Source: Verticillium longisporum (taxonomy: Eukaryota; Ascomycota; Sordariomycetes; Glomerellales; Plectosphaerellaceae). Taken from it: DNA of 64,000 nucleotides. Shown one piece after another: positions 46,379 to 57,351 of the stretch (positions are counted from its first letter, which is position 1; every line of letters begins with the position of its first letter). The notes under the pieces were generated by a model. That model was not told the DNA's origin, made no database searches, and saw nothing but the letters and a program-made list of their open reading frames with translations. The position numbers were made by a program, and so were the translations under genes. The DNA lies in contig JAETXT010000009.1 of NCBI GenBank assembly GCA_019188255.1, forward strand, positions 1,178,001-1,242,000. The letters run 5' to 3'.

Positions 46379-48095
46379 ATGGCTTCAAAACGAGACTACG
46401 CTGACTCGGCTAGCGATAATTCCGTCGAGTCAGCTGCGAAGCGATCCAAGAACCAGTCGAACAAGGCGCGACAACACCAGAACTCCCACATTGATCCGAC
46501 GTGGGGTCAGAAATACGTCTTCGGCAACCATGACGGCGCCACCACGGTTCCCGTCGATCCAGAGCTCGATTTCGAAGATGACGGAGATGCCATGGCCTAT
46601 CTGAAATCTGTGAGGTAAGCTTCAACACTCTCGGGACACAAACGCACGTCGACCTTGCGCTGAACTAGTTCTCCTACCCCTTAGTTGTGCGAGTACCGCG
46701 TTGCTGACGTGGTGAGTGTACAGGCAAGAAGCCAACGGCATCCCGCACCTGCTTGTTGCACCGAAGATACCCATCGGCCCACAGCTGCCGACGGGCTTCC
46801 AGCCTTCGATACGCGACGACGAGCTCAAGGAGGGCGAGGAAGACGGGCACATTGACCGTGGCCTCTACGACGAGGGCACTGGCGACTTCCGAGGCCGCTA
46901 CGTCGACGGCGCATACATCGGCGCGCCAGAGTCGTGGGACGACGACGCAGCGTACGGCGACGACCCCGACGACGAGGACGGCGCAGCGTGGGACGGCGAC
47001 GCCGCGGAACAAGACGACGACGACGCCTCCGACGCCGCCATCCACGAAGCCTACTTCGCCTCGCTCCTCTCCCACTACTCTGCCCTTCGCACCCTCCTCC
47101 ACAGCAAGCCGCCCGACGAGGCCGTCCAGAACCTGTCTCGCACGCACAGCCCCTTTGTCGGCCACTTTGGCCCCCGCTCCGCCACATTCAAGATCTGGGA
47201 CCACCGCCTGCGCACGGCCGACCCGTCCCCCGTGCAGGTCGCAAGCATGGATAAGGACAGCGTCCTCCGGGTCCTGCGCGTGCTGCTGTCGGGCAGCTTC
47301 TTGCGGCGCGGGGGCGAGATCGCCGAGCGCACGAGCCGCTGGGTGTGGGCGCTGCTCGCGCGGCTGCCGGACCGCGGCGAGCTGAACCACGTCGAGATGA
47401 GCTGGATACGGGACCTGGGCCGGCGCGCTGTGCTGATGAACCAGAGCCTGGCGGACATGGCGAACCTGAGGGAGGCGCTCGAGGGGGACCTCGGGGTGCA
47501 CGATGCCATTGATGACAGCTCGGATGACGAGGCCGTGCTCGAGGATATGGAAGTTGACGAAAATGACGGCGAAGTTGTCGATGCTGGCGATGCTGAAGAC
47601 GCCACCGCAGATCGAGAAGTTCAAGCGATACATCTCAGAGAAGGCCGGGACGTGGAGCAAACCAAACAAGGTGAGACAGACTTCAGCGACAACAACAAGC
47701 TCCCTGAGAGTGAACCCTTGGAGCTGGCAGTGGAGCCCAGAGTCGAACCTCGGCGCAAGAAGACCAAAGACGATGACGTGCAGTCAGAGCCCATGGACTG
47801 CTCCGAAGACGGCGAGGCCTCAGAAGGACAGGTCCCACGAGATTCCCAGGCCCCGCAGTCGGAGGCTGAGAACCTAGAGAGTCTGGAAGCGATGCGAAGT
47901 AGAATTCTCGCCGAGCTGGACACAGTCGAGGTGCAAGGCGCCGAAGAGGAGGCGATAGAAAAGCAGGCAGCCGAAGACCGGTGGCGCGCAAGAACCAACA
48001 TGCGCGCGACCCTGAATATGATTCTGACCGTCGCCGGCGACTTTTACGGGCAAAGGGATCTGCTCGAGTTTCGAGAGCCTTTTACAGGTATGTAG
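46379..48095 (+). CDS. Gemin2/Brr1-like SMN-complex protein
   Basis: Two exons (46379-46614 and 46724-48095) give 535 aa; the 109-nt intron has a GTAAGC donor and splits the codon of Arg in the conserved SVRQEANGIPHLLVAP motif. A second block, SRWVWALLARLPDRGELNHV followed by SWIRDLGRRAV, matches the Gemin2 family. Acidic low-complexity stretches lie in between, and the end is NMILTVAGDFYGQRDLLEF. Gemin2 (SIP1), with Brr1 in yeast, helps load Sm proteins on spliceosomal snRNAs. The stop lies in GGTATGTAG, so a GTATGT donor overlaps it; a short alternative last exon cannot be excluded. It converges on the Spd1-like gene. Confidence 0.8.
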
Positions 48096-48319
48096 GTAAC
48101 TTGCACTGGGAGGTTCAGGGTACCAGACTGGCGAGCGAATCCTGGAAAGCTGTAAATTCAATATCGTACTCTAGTGTAGCAAAAGCGTCAACCCAACGCA
48201 GGGAATCAAACAGACAGTGGTACAAATGTCCTCAAAGCAGCTCTTGCAGAGTACAACTCCTCCCAACGCCATATGCTGGTGTTTAAGCCTCCTCATCGTG
48301 TGACCTCGCTCGCGCCGAG

Positions 48320-49060
48320 TCAAGCATCTGTCATGTCCATACCCTCCTCGACTAGGAAGTCAGCCTCTTCAAAGTCCCTAAAGTTCTCCTGCCCTGAGCT
48401 TGTAGTCATTGTCGTTGTCGCTGCTTTGCGCTGCCCCAGACGCCTCGGCATGGCCATCGGCCGGGCATTGGCCCATCCTGCAGGGGACAGGCTCCGCGGG
48501 CTCACTTCGCCGTCAGCCCAAGAGCTCTTGCCTGAATACGGTACTTGCAGACTGTCTGTCGCAAGCTCTTCTTCGTCATCATCATAAATGCGCTTCCGTG
48601 ATGAAGCGGAGACGACGCTCTCGACGCTTTCCTGCGAGCTGGTCAAACCCGGCACATCGTCAATGTCGGGCACGTCGCTGTCGTCCTCGCCGTTGTCGTC
48701 AATACAGTCGACAGGCTGGCTCGCGAAGCCACCGATGTTGTGAAGGCCGCAAAAGGGAAGTAGTTCGCGCTGCGCGGGAGCCTTGAAGGTGGGCTTGGCC
48801 TTGGTCGTAGGGGCGACGGACGGGTCGGACCAGAGCTTGAAGGCGCTGTATGAACCGGTCTTGTAGCCCTCGGGCACATTCTTGCGGACGCGCATGCCGA
48901 CGCTGAGGAGATTGGTCTGGACGCTCGCAGGGAGCGTGACGGCTGCCGGCTGGGAACTCGGAGGCGGCGAAGTAGAAGGGGTGAAGAATGAGGTGATCTG
49001 GCGCTGGGCGGGATCAGAGGCTGCGCCAGCGAATTGGCGCTTGGTTCGGGGGGTAGACAT
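48320..49060 (-). CDS. Spd1/Dif1-type ribonucleotide reductase regulator with PIP box
   Basis: A single-exon frame of 246 aa. The N-terminus carries QRQITSFF, an exact PCNA-interaction (PIP) box (Q-x-x-I-x-x-F-F), at about residues 20-27. Next comes SVGMRVRKNVPEGYKTG, the core I associate with fungal Dif1/Spd1/HUG-type regulators of ribonucleotide reductase. The rest is acidic and Ser-rich, with a basic RKRIYDDDEEE patch. In fission yeast, Spd1 holds back the reductase and is destroyed via PCNA and Cul4-Cdt2 in S phase; the same control here is an inference from the PIP box. The family call rests on motifs remembered from the family, not on a search. Confidence 0.75.
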   Translation of the reverse strand: MSTPRTKRQFAGAASDPAQRQITSFFTPSTSPPPSSQPAAVTLPASVQTNLLSVGMRVRKNVPEGYKTGSYSAFKLWSDPSVAPTTKAKPTFKAPAQRELLPFCGLHNIGGFASQPVDCIDDNGEDDSDVPDIDDVPGLTSSQESVESVVSASSRKRIYDDDEEELATDSLQVPYSGKSSWADGEVSPRSLSPAGWANARPMAMPRRLGQRKAATTTMTTSSGQENFRDFEEADFLVEEGMDMTDA

Positions 49061-49975
49061 GATGGAGGTGTTGACGAGGCGAGGTTTGTAAAACGGAGAG
49101 GTTGACTTGGATGAGGCAGGGCTCGGAGTGTCGTCGGCTTTTGTAGTATTGGTGCTCGTAAGGGAAACTTTATTAACGTAAGATGGTGGTGGCCTTGATG
49201 GTTGGCAGCGGCGTTATCGTGTAGCGACAGGTTGGAGTGGAGATGGTCAGTTCGGTTTTTACAAAAAAGGAAGACGCAAGCAACGACGAAACCAGACAGT
49301 CGGTTGCAAGGGGGACCCAAAACGCTCTGTCGCAATGACGCAAATGGAGGGTAAGCTCGGTTGGTAGAGAGACGGAATGAGAAGAGGGCAAGATTCCACA
49401 GGTGCTGGGGGCAGACGAGAGGCAGGCAAGATGGTCAGCAGGTGGTGGGGTCCGAGGGCGTCGTCACAGCAGCGTGGGCTGGGCCAGGATGCCGGGTGCG
49501 ACTGCCCAAAACCAACCAACACGGCCCTGAATCCACTCAATCCAGGGCGGAAGGAGGGTCCCTGCGTCCTTTCCCCGTCCCGCGCGTCGGGCGTGTTTTT
49601 TCGCGCTCCTCCCGCGTTTTAGCGTCCAAACTGGCTGGGGTGACAAAGAGCTTGCAGTCATTCGTTGTGGGGCATCAGCGTGGCCTCCTTCCTCATTAGC
49701 CCACCAATGTACTATAGGTCCTGACTGCAACTGCAACCGATTGAGGAGGGCTGAAGCTGTCAACAGCAGCATCAGTATCAGCAGGAGCTATCCAGCATGT
49801 TCTGCCCGCTATCATTCCTGGTATATGCACCTGGCTGGACAGAGACCACCCTATCCACAGCATCCGGCCTCGTCTGACTCGAACACCCTTGCTGTGTGAG
49901 CCAACGGGTGACAACGGCTGCCGCATGAAGTCATTTGACGATCTCCTCACATGTGTCGACCGCAACCTTGCCGAT
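49061..49975. other. Intergenic region
   Basis: Upstream of the Spd1-like gene and up to the decayed minus-strand NLR remnant. It contains only short unsupported frames. Confidence 0.55.
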
Positions 49976-50787
49976 CTACCTCTTGGAAAACAGGCTGTTG
50001 AAATCCACACCCGTTACAACACCTGCAACCGTCACGCTCCTCGTATCTGCCGTGATATGGCGAATATCTTGGTCGATCCTACCTAGGTCATCTGCATTGA
50101 TGTAGCCTGCCAGCGCTGTACTGTCGCTTGTAGCCTTGACATCTTGGATATTTTGCTGCCGCGGCCGCTTTCTCTAGATTTTCCAAGCACACCTCTTGCA
50201 GCAGACAGTTCGCTTCCTGAAGGACCTCGAAGTCTTGTACAACATCGCGTCGGAGGTCGACCGTCGCACCCTCTGGAGCTTGCGCCAGGTGCTGAGTTTC
50301 GAACAGAACGACCTAATGGTCGCTCTCGATCTCTTCGACTTGCTTCCTGGCGCGATCCTGGCGTGCCCGGGCATCTGATTCAAGCAGTCGTGCGTTCTTC
50401 ACCGTCTCGGCTCCTACACCTACGCCTTTCGGCATCCGCTGTAACCTGTGCTGGTATCAGACCCTGTTCGTCTCGCGGCAAAGTTTTCAGTATAACAATG
50501 TGGCGCGGGTCGACCTACAGGTTGACATGTTGCAACGATAAACAGAGCGTGTCTTTGTAGTCCGCCAAACACTCTCTGAACGCCTTGGTCCTGCTGACAC
50601 CAAATAGACCGATTCGCCATCTGTCAGTCCAGAACCTATGGGTCTGGGGAGCACGCCTCAGCCAGTGTTTCAGAAGACCTTGGAAGTCGTCGCAGGCAAT
50701 GCGACAGTTGTCCGTGGCTGTCCACATTGTCGAGGTCGGCGCGTTTTCGGTCTGCTGTCGGTCGTTGTCCTGCAGGAAATGGTCCAG
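49976..50787 (-). pseudogene. Decayed fungal NLR-type N-terminal domain (PigL_N-like)
   Basis: Minus-strand coding remnants lie in three frames. From 50787 (after a TTTGCACAG acceptor-like site) to a TAG at 50517-50515 the frame reads LDHFLQDNDRQQ... and then WRIGLFGVSRTKAFREC and LADYKDTLCLSLQHVN, like the helical N-terminal domain of fungal NLR/ankyrin proteins. From 50375 a coiled-coil stretch (DRARKQVEEIES...) holds a TAG at 50315-50313. After a frameshift near 50160, the tail IQDVKATSDSTALAGYINAD...SLFSKR runs to a stop at 49978-49976. The first 50 or so residues expected of the domain are missing at the right edge, where ankyrin remnants start on the other strand. Stops and frame changes make it a pseudogene unless the sequence has errors. 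Confidence 0.65.
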
Positions 50788-50849
50788 CTGTGCAAAGATA
50801 GAAGCTTTAACGTTCTAAATCTGACAGTGGCACTTCTCATAGACCCCAG

Positions 50850-52165
50850 AGGTAACTACATAAGTCGTTGGCCCACCAGGCTCTCACGAAGCTTCCATTC
50901 TGCGCAGACGGCGACCTTGAACGAAGTTCTGTGTGTAGCATGCGCAGAGGGCTACAGAGCTTTCGCCGACGCTCTTCTTCAAAAAGGGGGCGGACCCAAA
51001 TGGACATGGCTATATGGAATCGACACCATTCGGCACGGCCGCCTCCGCCGGCCGTACGTCCATTGTGCACTTTGCTTGCCGATAATGGACTTGACACTTC
51101 TCAAGAAGAATATTAGTCTCATAACAGGAAAGCGTTCTGCGATGCCGCAAGCCGAGGAAACGATCGCCTTGTCAGACTGTATCTAGGCGAGATACCGGAC
51201 GCACAGAAGAGTAGACAACAGTCAGGTCAACCACACAGTTCTGACCTACTTCCTCCGTCAGGCGAACAAAATCAGATGAAGAATACTGTCGATATTGATG
51301 TCAAGGGCCTCTATGGGAGGACACCTCTGCAACTGGCGGCGATGTACGGACATACCGGTGTCGTCCAATTTTTGCTTGACAAAGGGGCGAATGTCGAGGG
51401 AGCACTGCATATGGCAGTGGCTAGCAACAGTGTATCTATTGTCCGGATGGTCCTGTCGAAACATTTAGACTGCAGCGTTTTCGACGAAAATCACGACACG
51501 CCGCTACATCTGGCCCTCCATACCAAGCTATGACATTGTTTGCTGTCTGTTGAAGCATAATGCAAGTTTTCTCCTGCGAAACCCGCGAGATGTTATAGCC
51601 CCCTAGCTGGCGGCGACACTGGGAAATGCCAGTGCTATCGCGCTCTTCTTTGATAGAGGCCCAGGTGAGCAAGTTGGAGATGCAATCTGGATGCATGCGA
51701 TGGAGAGGGCAGCGTCTAAAGGCTACGAAAATGTCGTGAAGGTTTTGATTGAGCGGGGGGCTCACTGGACGTGTTGCGAAATATGATCATGGAAATACCG
51801 TACTGCAGACCGCCGCGCGGAGAGGAGACAAACGTTTTGTTGGGCTCTTCCTCGGATGGGGAGCGGCCATCAACGCACTGGACAACAATCGAGAGACGGC
51901 CTTGTTCTTCGCTACACTGCACTCGCATAAGGCTGCCGTGAAGATGCTGCTTCGATACGGAGCAGATGTTACTATTACAAATCCCAAGGGATGGACAGCA
52001 CTCATGTTGGCACTTCAAGGAGGCCATGTGGGAATAGAGGGGCTGCTCCTCTCGAAAGGTGCTGTGGTAAGTGAGGAGCGGAGGCATATGCTTCAGTCCA
52101 AGTGCAGATATAGGCTCTGGACTAGGCTCGGGAGTCCCAGTCTGGGAGAAACGGAGATCTCATAG
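50850..52165 (+). pseudogene. Decayed ankyrin-repeat gene
   Basis: Ankyrin repeats continue across several frames of the plus strand. Readable pieces are LNEVLCVACAEGYRAFADAL near 50910-50980, then a one-base shift in an A5G5 run near 50980 to GADPNGHGY...TPFGTAASAGRTSIVHFA. A cleaner block follows at 51276-51533 (GRTPLQLAAMYGHTGVVQFL). A shift at about 51530 leads to a frame with a TAG near 51603, and another shift near 51755 leads to NTVLQTAARRGDKRFVGLFL, ALFFATLHSHKAAVKMLLRY and GWTALMLALQGGHVGIEGLL up to a stop at 52165. At least four breaks mean no intact protein. Ankyrin repeats bind proteins; in fungi they are often the C-terminal part of NLR-like immune receptors. Confidence 0.75.
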
Positions 52166-53006
52166 AACAACGATGTTGGTCGTCATCTCTTCCGGCATGG
52201 TGTGAACAGCGCATCCGAGAGGGTTGTCTTCTGGCACATGATAACATACGGAGTACAGGGCTTGTAGTAATGAGTTTCAGTCAGACCGAGAGAATCATAC
52301 CATTCACAATTGGTTTGGTTGATCACCAATATCTGGCCATTGCATCCAGTGGTTTGGCACCTAGAAGAATGCACTCTGAAACGGTCAATAGCGGCGCCTT
52401 CACACTCGTCACATCGCAACTACACATTCACCTTGGGGAGTCTCCGGATTTGCATCGCATTTCGTGGAAAACCGTTGAATTCGCAAAGCACAGTGCTACT
52501 TCCTGCCCACTGCACTCGGGTATGTAGCGATCCTCAATCAGCGGTTCCACGTCCTCACATCAAGGGATGATCTTGAAGTAAGACCAAACCGTCGGTGCTC
52601 ATGTGGAAAGCCATCTTCAGCTGCCCACCCAGGCCATGCGGACGCGTCCCTTCCGTAGGACAAGGCGAAGGACGAAAAAACGGATAAGTGTGATCGGCGG
52701 TGGAAGAGAGAGAGAAGAGATATGGACGAAACGTGTGCGAGAGAGAATGCGTCGATTGTGATGCAAGATATCCGGAGACCCCAAACGCCCCTTGTTGGTC
52801 AAGGAATTTTTTTGGATGTCCCATCTTCTATCCGCAAAGGGCTGTCTGATTATGATCGGGAACAGCAGGCTCTAATAGCCCCTGTCAGGGTGTTGTCTAT
52901 ACGCCATGTCGCAGGTGCTTTTTGCAGATCCGAGATGAGAGCCACCATCGTGAACCGTTATCCGTCGTGAAACCCAAAAGAAAGGAAACCCGTCAAAGCG
53001 ACGAGT
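52166..53006. other. Intergenic region between ankyrin remnant and RPS27
   Basis: No supported gene. A Cys-containing minus frame at 52183-52419 (78 codons) is somewhat protein-like and could be another fragment of the decayed locus, but no domain is visible. The right end should hold the RPS27 3' UTR. Confidence 0.5.
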
Positions 53007-53568
53007 CTACTTCCTCCGGAAGGAGCAGCCCTCGGTGAGCCTGGCCTTGCCACCAGTGGGCTGGCAGAGGACGGTGGTGCAGCCCTGGCAGATGACAACG
53101 GTCTGGGCGTGCGAGAAGACGGTGGTGATGGTGAAGCAGCCGGGGCACTTGACGTCCATGAAGAAGGAGCGGGGGGCGGGCACGAGGGTCTGTATCCGCG
53201 TCTTAGCATTGGGGGGACCAGGACGGTCACGCGAAAGTGGCCGAGGGTTGGGGCAATCGTACCTTGAGCTTGTGCTTCTTGGCCTCGGCGGCAGGGGAGG
53301 GGTTGAGGAGGTCAACGGCGAGAACCTGTCGACAATTCATCAGCACAACGTTCGGTCCTGGTCAAGCAAGCATCCCGACGTCCAGTCCAGGTCCATATTC
53401 CCAGGTCGTGTTCCCATAACATCTTCCTCCTCGTGATCGTCATCGTGGTCGGCTTGTAGTGTTGTGGCGAATAAATGTAGGCGTCATCGAGGTGGTCGGT
53501 CGTCGGTTCGTAGTCACACACGTGTCGCTGGAGGACGTCGAGGGCAGCAGCGGAGGGAGTCTCACCAT
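53007..53568 (-). CDS. rps27: 40S ribosomal protein S27 (eS27)
   Basis: Three exons on the minus strand (53568-53566, 53325-53263, 53189-53007) give 82 aa, the exact family length. The first coding exon is only the ATG; intron 1 is 240 nt (GTGAGA donor, CGACAG acceptor) and intron 2 is 73 nt (GTACGA donor). The product starts [20 protein letters not shown] and carries the zinc ribbon CPGC...CQGC followed by [20 protein letters not shown]. eS27 is a surface protein of the 40S subunit. An intron right after the start codon is common in fungal ribosomal protein genes. Divergent with the Plp2 gene. Confidence 0.95.
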
Positions 53569-54077
53569 CTTGACTGATTTCGTTGATCGATGCGAAGAGT
53601 CGGATCGGTGCGAGTGCGGATTGTCTTGACGGAATCTGGAGGGGTTGAATGGCAGATTTGGACACTCGCAGGGTGGTGGTGAAAGCAGAAAACTTCGGTG
53701 TTGCGGGTCGGGGTTTCGCCTTCGCCTCCTCACTCGCCAGGCTGCACAGGCGTCGCCCGGGCTGAACGATAGTGCGGATAGGGTTCGCTTGCCCCCGACA
53801 TTTTCACCCCGCACGTGACACTGAGAGGTTCCACTTCCGTGCTCTCGACTTCGGTGTGGTCGGTCAGGGGGTCGGTGAGGGGAACATTGGTGGGGTAGCT
53901 ATATGTCATAGCTCGATGGAGGGGTTCGTTGCTGGAATTGACGCTGTTGCCTTGCCGGTCGCCTGTTGCCTTCAGATTCCGTGACATACCTTTTTGCTTC
54001 AGTAAGACTCGAAACTTCGAGCAAAGTCATACCACTTGACAATCAAGCTTCTCGCCACGAAGCAAAGACTCATCACA
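53569..54077. promoter_or_regulatory. Divergent promoter, RPS27 / phosducin-like gene
   Basis: 509 bp between divergent starts. The RPS27 side has a TC-rich leader region, common in ribosomal protein genes. No TATA box is obvious. Confidence 0.5.
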
Positions 54078-54914
54078 ATGGCGAATCCTATGGACCAGAG
54101 GATAGCAGTCCCCATCGATGACCCAAACGCAGACACCGAGTGGTAGGTCAAACTTAGCGACGCCGAAGTCTCGGCGCACCAAGCTGACTTGGAAACAAGG
54201 AATGAAATTTTGCGCAAGCATGGAGTGATCCCCGAAAAGCCCCCGAGCCCGACGCCGATGATCGAGGAGGCCATCCTGGAGGGACGACGGATAGCGCACG
54301 AGAATCGCCTAGAAGGCAAAGACCTGGATGAGCTGGACGAGCTAGAGGACGAAGAGGATGAAGCTTTCCTCGAGATTTACCGTCAAAAGCGCATGCAAGA
54401 GATCTCGTCCATGCAGTCCAAAGCAGTTCACGGCAGCGTGTACCCCGTTTCGAAACCCGACTACGCACGCGACATCACAGATGCGTCGCACAAGGGTCCT
54501 GTCTTGGTCAACTTGATATCGTCTCTGGGTACGAACATTGAGTCCCGCGTGCTTTCAGAACTTTGGAAGATGGCAGCGCAGGAGTACGGGGAGGTCAAAT
54601 TTTGCGAAATGCGAGCGGACAAGGCCATTGAGGGATACCCGGAGCGGAATTGCCCGACTATCTTGGTCTACAAAAACGGAGATATCGCCAAGCAAATCGT
54701 CACATTGATGACTGTCGGCGGCGTTAGGATGAACATGGCCAATATCGACAACCTGCTTGTCGAGATCGGCGCTGTGTCCGAGAAGGACCTGCGTGTGGTC
54801 AAGCGAAGGAGGCAAGCTGAGGATGCAGAGGAAGAGCGGGCCATGGGCAAGGGAATCAAGACCGGCAACATCGGAAGGTCGAAGAAGGATGAGGACGACG
54901 ACGATTGGGACTAA
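54078..54914 (+). CDS. Phosducin-like protein (Plp2/PDCL3 family)
   Basis: Two exons (54078-54142 and 54200-54914) give 259 aa; the 57-nt intron has a GTAGGT donor and an AAG acceptor and splits the Trp codon of TEWNEILRKHGVIPEK, a conserved block of the family. A charged helix follows (LDELDELEDEEDEAFLEIYR), then a thioredoxin-like domain (about residues 95-200: PVLVNLISSLGTNIESRVLS, then FCEMRADKAIEGYPERNCPT). The CxxC redox pair is missing, as is normal for phosducin-like proteins. The C-terminus is a basic then acidic tail. Plp2/PDCL3 proteins assist the CCT chaperonin in folding actin and tubulin in the cytosol. Confidence 0.93.
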
Positions 54915-55573
54915 GAGGCAGGCAGGCGAGAGAGCATGAACCAATTCAGCCGTTCCTACACGGGGGGCGCTTTGGTTGACCTTGCGCTACATTACTCTAC
55001 CATCACGGCACGGTACCAGAAGACCAGGGGCGAACTCCTCACCGACTGTTGTGGCCCAAACAGTAGAAGACACTTCAGTGCATCAGCGACGGTCATTTGC
55101 ATAGCCGGGATTGCATTGTTTGATTGCATACCGGGCGTCGGGCACCTGCCTGCACAAGCCAAGTTGTTTGACAATGGCACAGAAACCTGAAGATCCTCGT
55201 TCTCATGCCACCTACTTACCCGGTACCTAAGGTACCTAGGTAGGCACGTTGGTACATCAGATAACTGGGTAGGCAACGTGGTTGGAGCATCCAGCACCTT
55301 GACCCCACTAATGTCTTTGGGTGATGGACCCTGAAGTCTGCGCGGTGCACCCCTGAAAGGTCGCGTGGGGTGAACCGCCCATGTCTCGTGTTTATTGGGG
55401 GGCGGGGGTTCTTGCGTCACGAGTCAGAGCACCAAGTCGCGTCGCGCTTCTTTCTTTAACAGCACGCTGGAGAGCTTCTTAGAGGTCACCGCGTGCTCTC
55501 CACGATTTGTCGTCGCCTGATGGGAACCAGCGAATCTCTTCACCATTCCAGCGTATGCTAGTTCGTTTATTGC
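54915..55573. other. Intergenic region with GGTACC/CCTAGG motif
   Basis: Separates two plus-strand genes. A run with two GGTACCTA copies and CCTAGGTAGG lies at 55210-55246. No gene was seen. Confidence 0.6.
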
Positions 55574-57248
55574 ATGTCCAAAATGGCGGACGAACCATCT
55601 CTTCCCCGGCTACCGGCGATATCCTGGAACGAGCACACCCAGAGCTTCAGCAATAACCCGAGGAAACGCGGTCGAGCCAGGCGGTCGTCCAACGCAACTC
55701 CACTCTTCAACAACTCAAGCGATCCCGCCGTTTTCTCGAGCGATGATGATCCTGCTCTCGACAATTACGTCGAGGGAAGGCGCAAGAAGCGGTACGTTGG
55801 AACCTGGTTCCAGCAGCAGCTGGCGTCCGATTCATCTTTCGAAGTCGAAGAATCCAGACCTTTGCCAAAGCCGAAGAGGACCCTCAAACGACAACTCGAC
55901 AGTGGTGTCTGGATGGGAAGCGACAGCACGGATGGGGAGGAGATGCTCGAGGAGTTGAGCTTGCCGCTGCAGCCAAAGCTACTTCAACTAAATCGAACGC
56001 CCATTCAGAGGCCAACCTTGTCTGCCACCGAACGTCTTGCCCGAGAGAAGATTCAGAAATGTCTCGACGAAGGAGATGAGGATGTGGATCTGTCGTGAGT
56101 GAACCTAATTGCCTGTTGATCCGGTCGATTTACTCATCACTTGCAGTATGATGGGTCTTGAGAGCCTGTCGAATGCGACCATCGCACCTCTGGCCGAACT
56201 CGTCCCAATACCCCTTGTTGCCGAAGACGTTCCATTCGAGCAAAAGGACCCTTCGCTGAAGCTTTTCCTGTTCGGCAATCCTCTTTTTGTCGTTCCAGGA
56301 GCGATCTTTGACCTTCAACACCTGACCGTGCTCAGCCTGCGTGGCTGCGGCCTTCGGGAACTGCCAGCTGCAGTTGCAAAGCTTCCTCAGCTAGAGACGC
56401 TCAATCTTGCTCAAAACTCATTGAGGCACCTCCCGGCCGAGCTCCTGAACCTACTAGCTGCGCCAGGGAAGCTCAAGAATATGCAACTGCAAGGCAACGA
56501 CTTTTACCGGCCGCGTGGCCTCCCACAGGACATCCCAGATGGCGCCAGCATCCGTCACCCAGCGTATGAGCCGGATAATGAAGCAAAAAACGACTTCGAG
56601 AAGCAAGAAGACCGCTTGATCACTAGAATACCTGCCCAATTCGAGGGCGTGTGTGCCATGTACCTCGCAAGATCCGCGGTACAGTTTTCCGATACCTCGG
56701 GTTTCATATACTCTGACTTCCGCTTGGACGACCATGATGAGGGCATCGTTCAAGTCGACGAATCCAAAGTCGACACGATCTCAGCATGTCCGCCATCCTC
56801 GGCGCCGTACCAGTCAAAATCAACAGGCAGGAGCATCGACACTTCAAAAGCGACTCGCGTGCCCAGCCTCCTGGAGCTGGCGGCACGGAGCTGCTACCGG
56901 AGTTCCGATCTGGAGGAGTTGAGACACTATCTTCCGGAAAGTCCGTCCCACATGAGGGACTTGCTTGACCGTGCGATGATGCAGAGGAGCATTGGTGGGT
57001 ATGAGTGCACAAGGTGCAAGAAGACACTGGTCATGCCCTCCACACAATGGCTGGAGTGGTGGCGCGTGTCACAAGTTAGGGCGCTGTCGACGCCGACGCT
57101 CGAAGGACAAGGCGCGACGTTTGTTCCGTGGTGCTCGGACCCAGACGAGCAGGGCGTGCCGTTCATGCGGATGGGCTGCTCATGGAAGTGCGTACCCGAA
57201 GAGAGGAGTATTGGAGCGTGGGCACTCCGAGATGACCAGGTTGAGTAA
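55574..57248 (+). CDS. Leucine-rich repeat protein
   Basis: Two exons (55574-56094 and 56147-57248) give 540 aa; the 52-nt intron has a GTGAGT donor and a TTGCAG acceptor. The first 175 residues are basic and Ser-rich with an RKRGRARRSS patch, a possible nuclear signal. LRRs occupy about residues 215-300 (LTVLSLRGCGLRELPAAV, LPQLETLNLAQNSLRHLP). The C-terminal part has a CTRC pair and a later CxxxxxxxWKC-like pair, possibly a small zinc-binding module. Similar fungal proteins are annotated only as LRR proteins; I do not know a function. Met at 55583 is an alternative start. It converges on the RtcA gene with 103 bp between stops. Confidence 0.85.
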
Positions 57249-57351
57249 AAATATGTGTACATTGAACATACATCTAATTGTCGAATACAAATGTGGCTCG
57301 CCGGGAGCTGTACATTCAGAGGACTTGTTTTCTCTCAAATGTCTTGTTTTC

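Noticed and set aside
46674..47669. 331-codon minus frame opposite the Gemin2-like gene
   Set aside because: Shadow of a GC-rich, acidic coding exon; the plus-strand frame has family motifs and a clean intron.
49889..50086. Short plus-strand ORF at the left end of the decayed NLR locus
   Set aside because: It is the antisense of the minus-strand tail that ends SLFSKR, which is the more protein-like reading.
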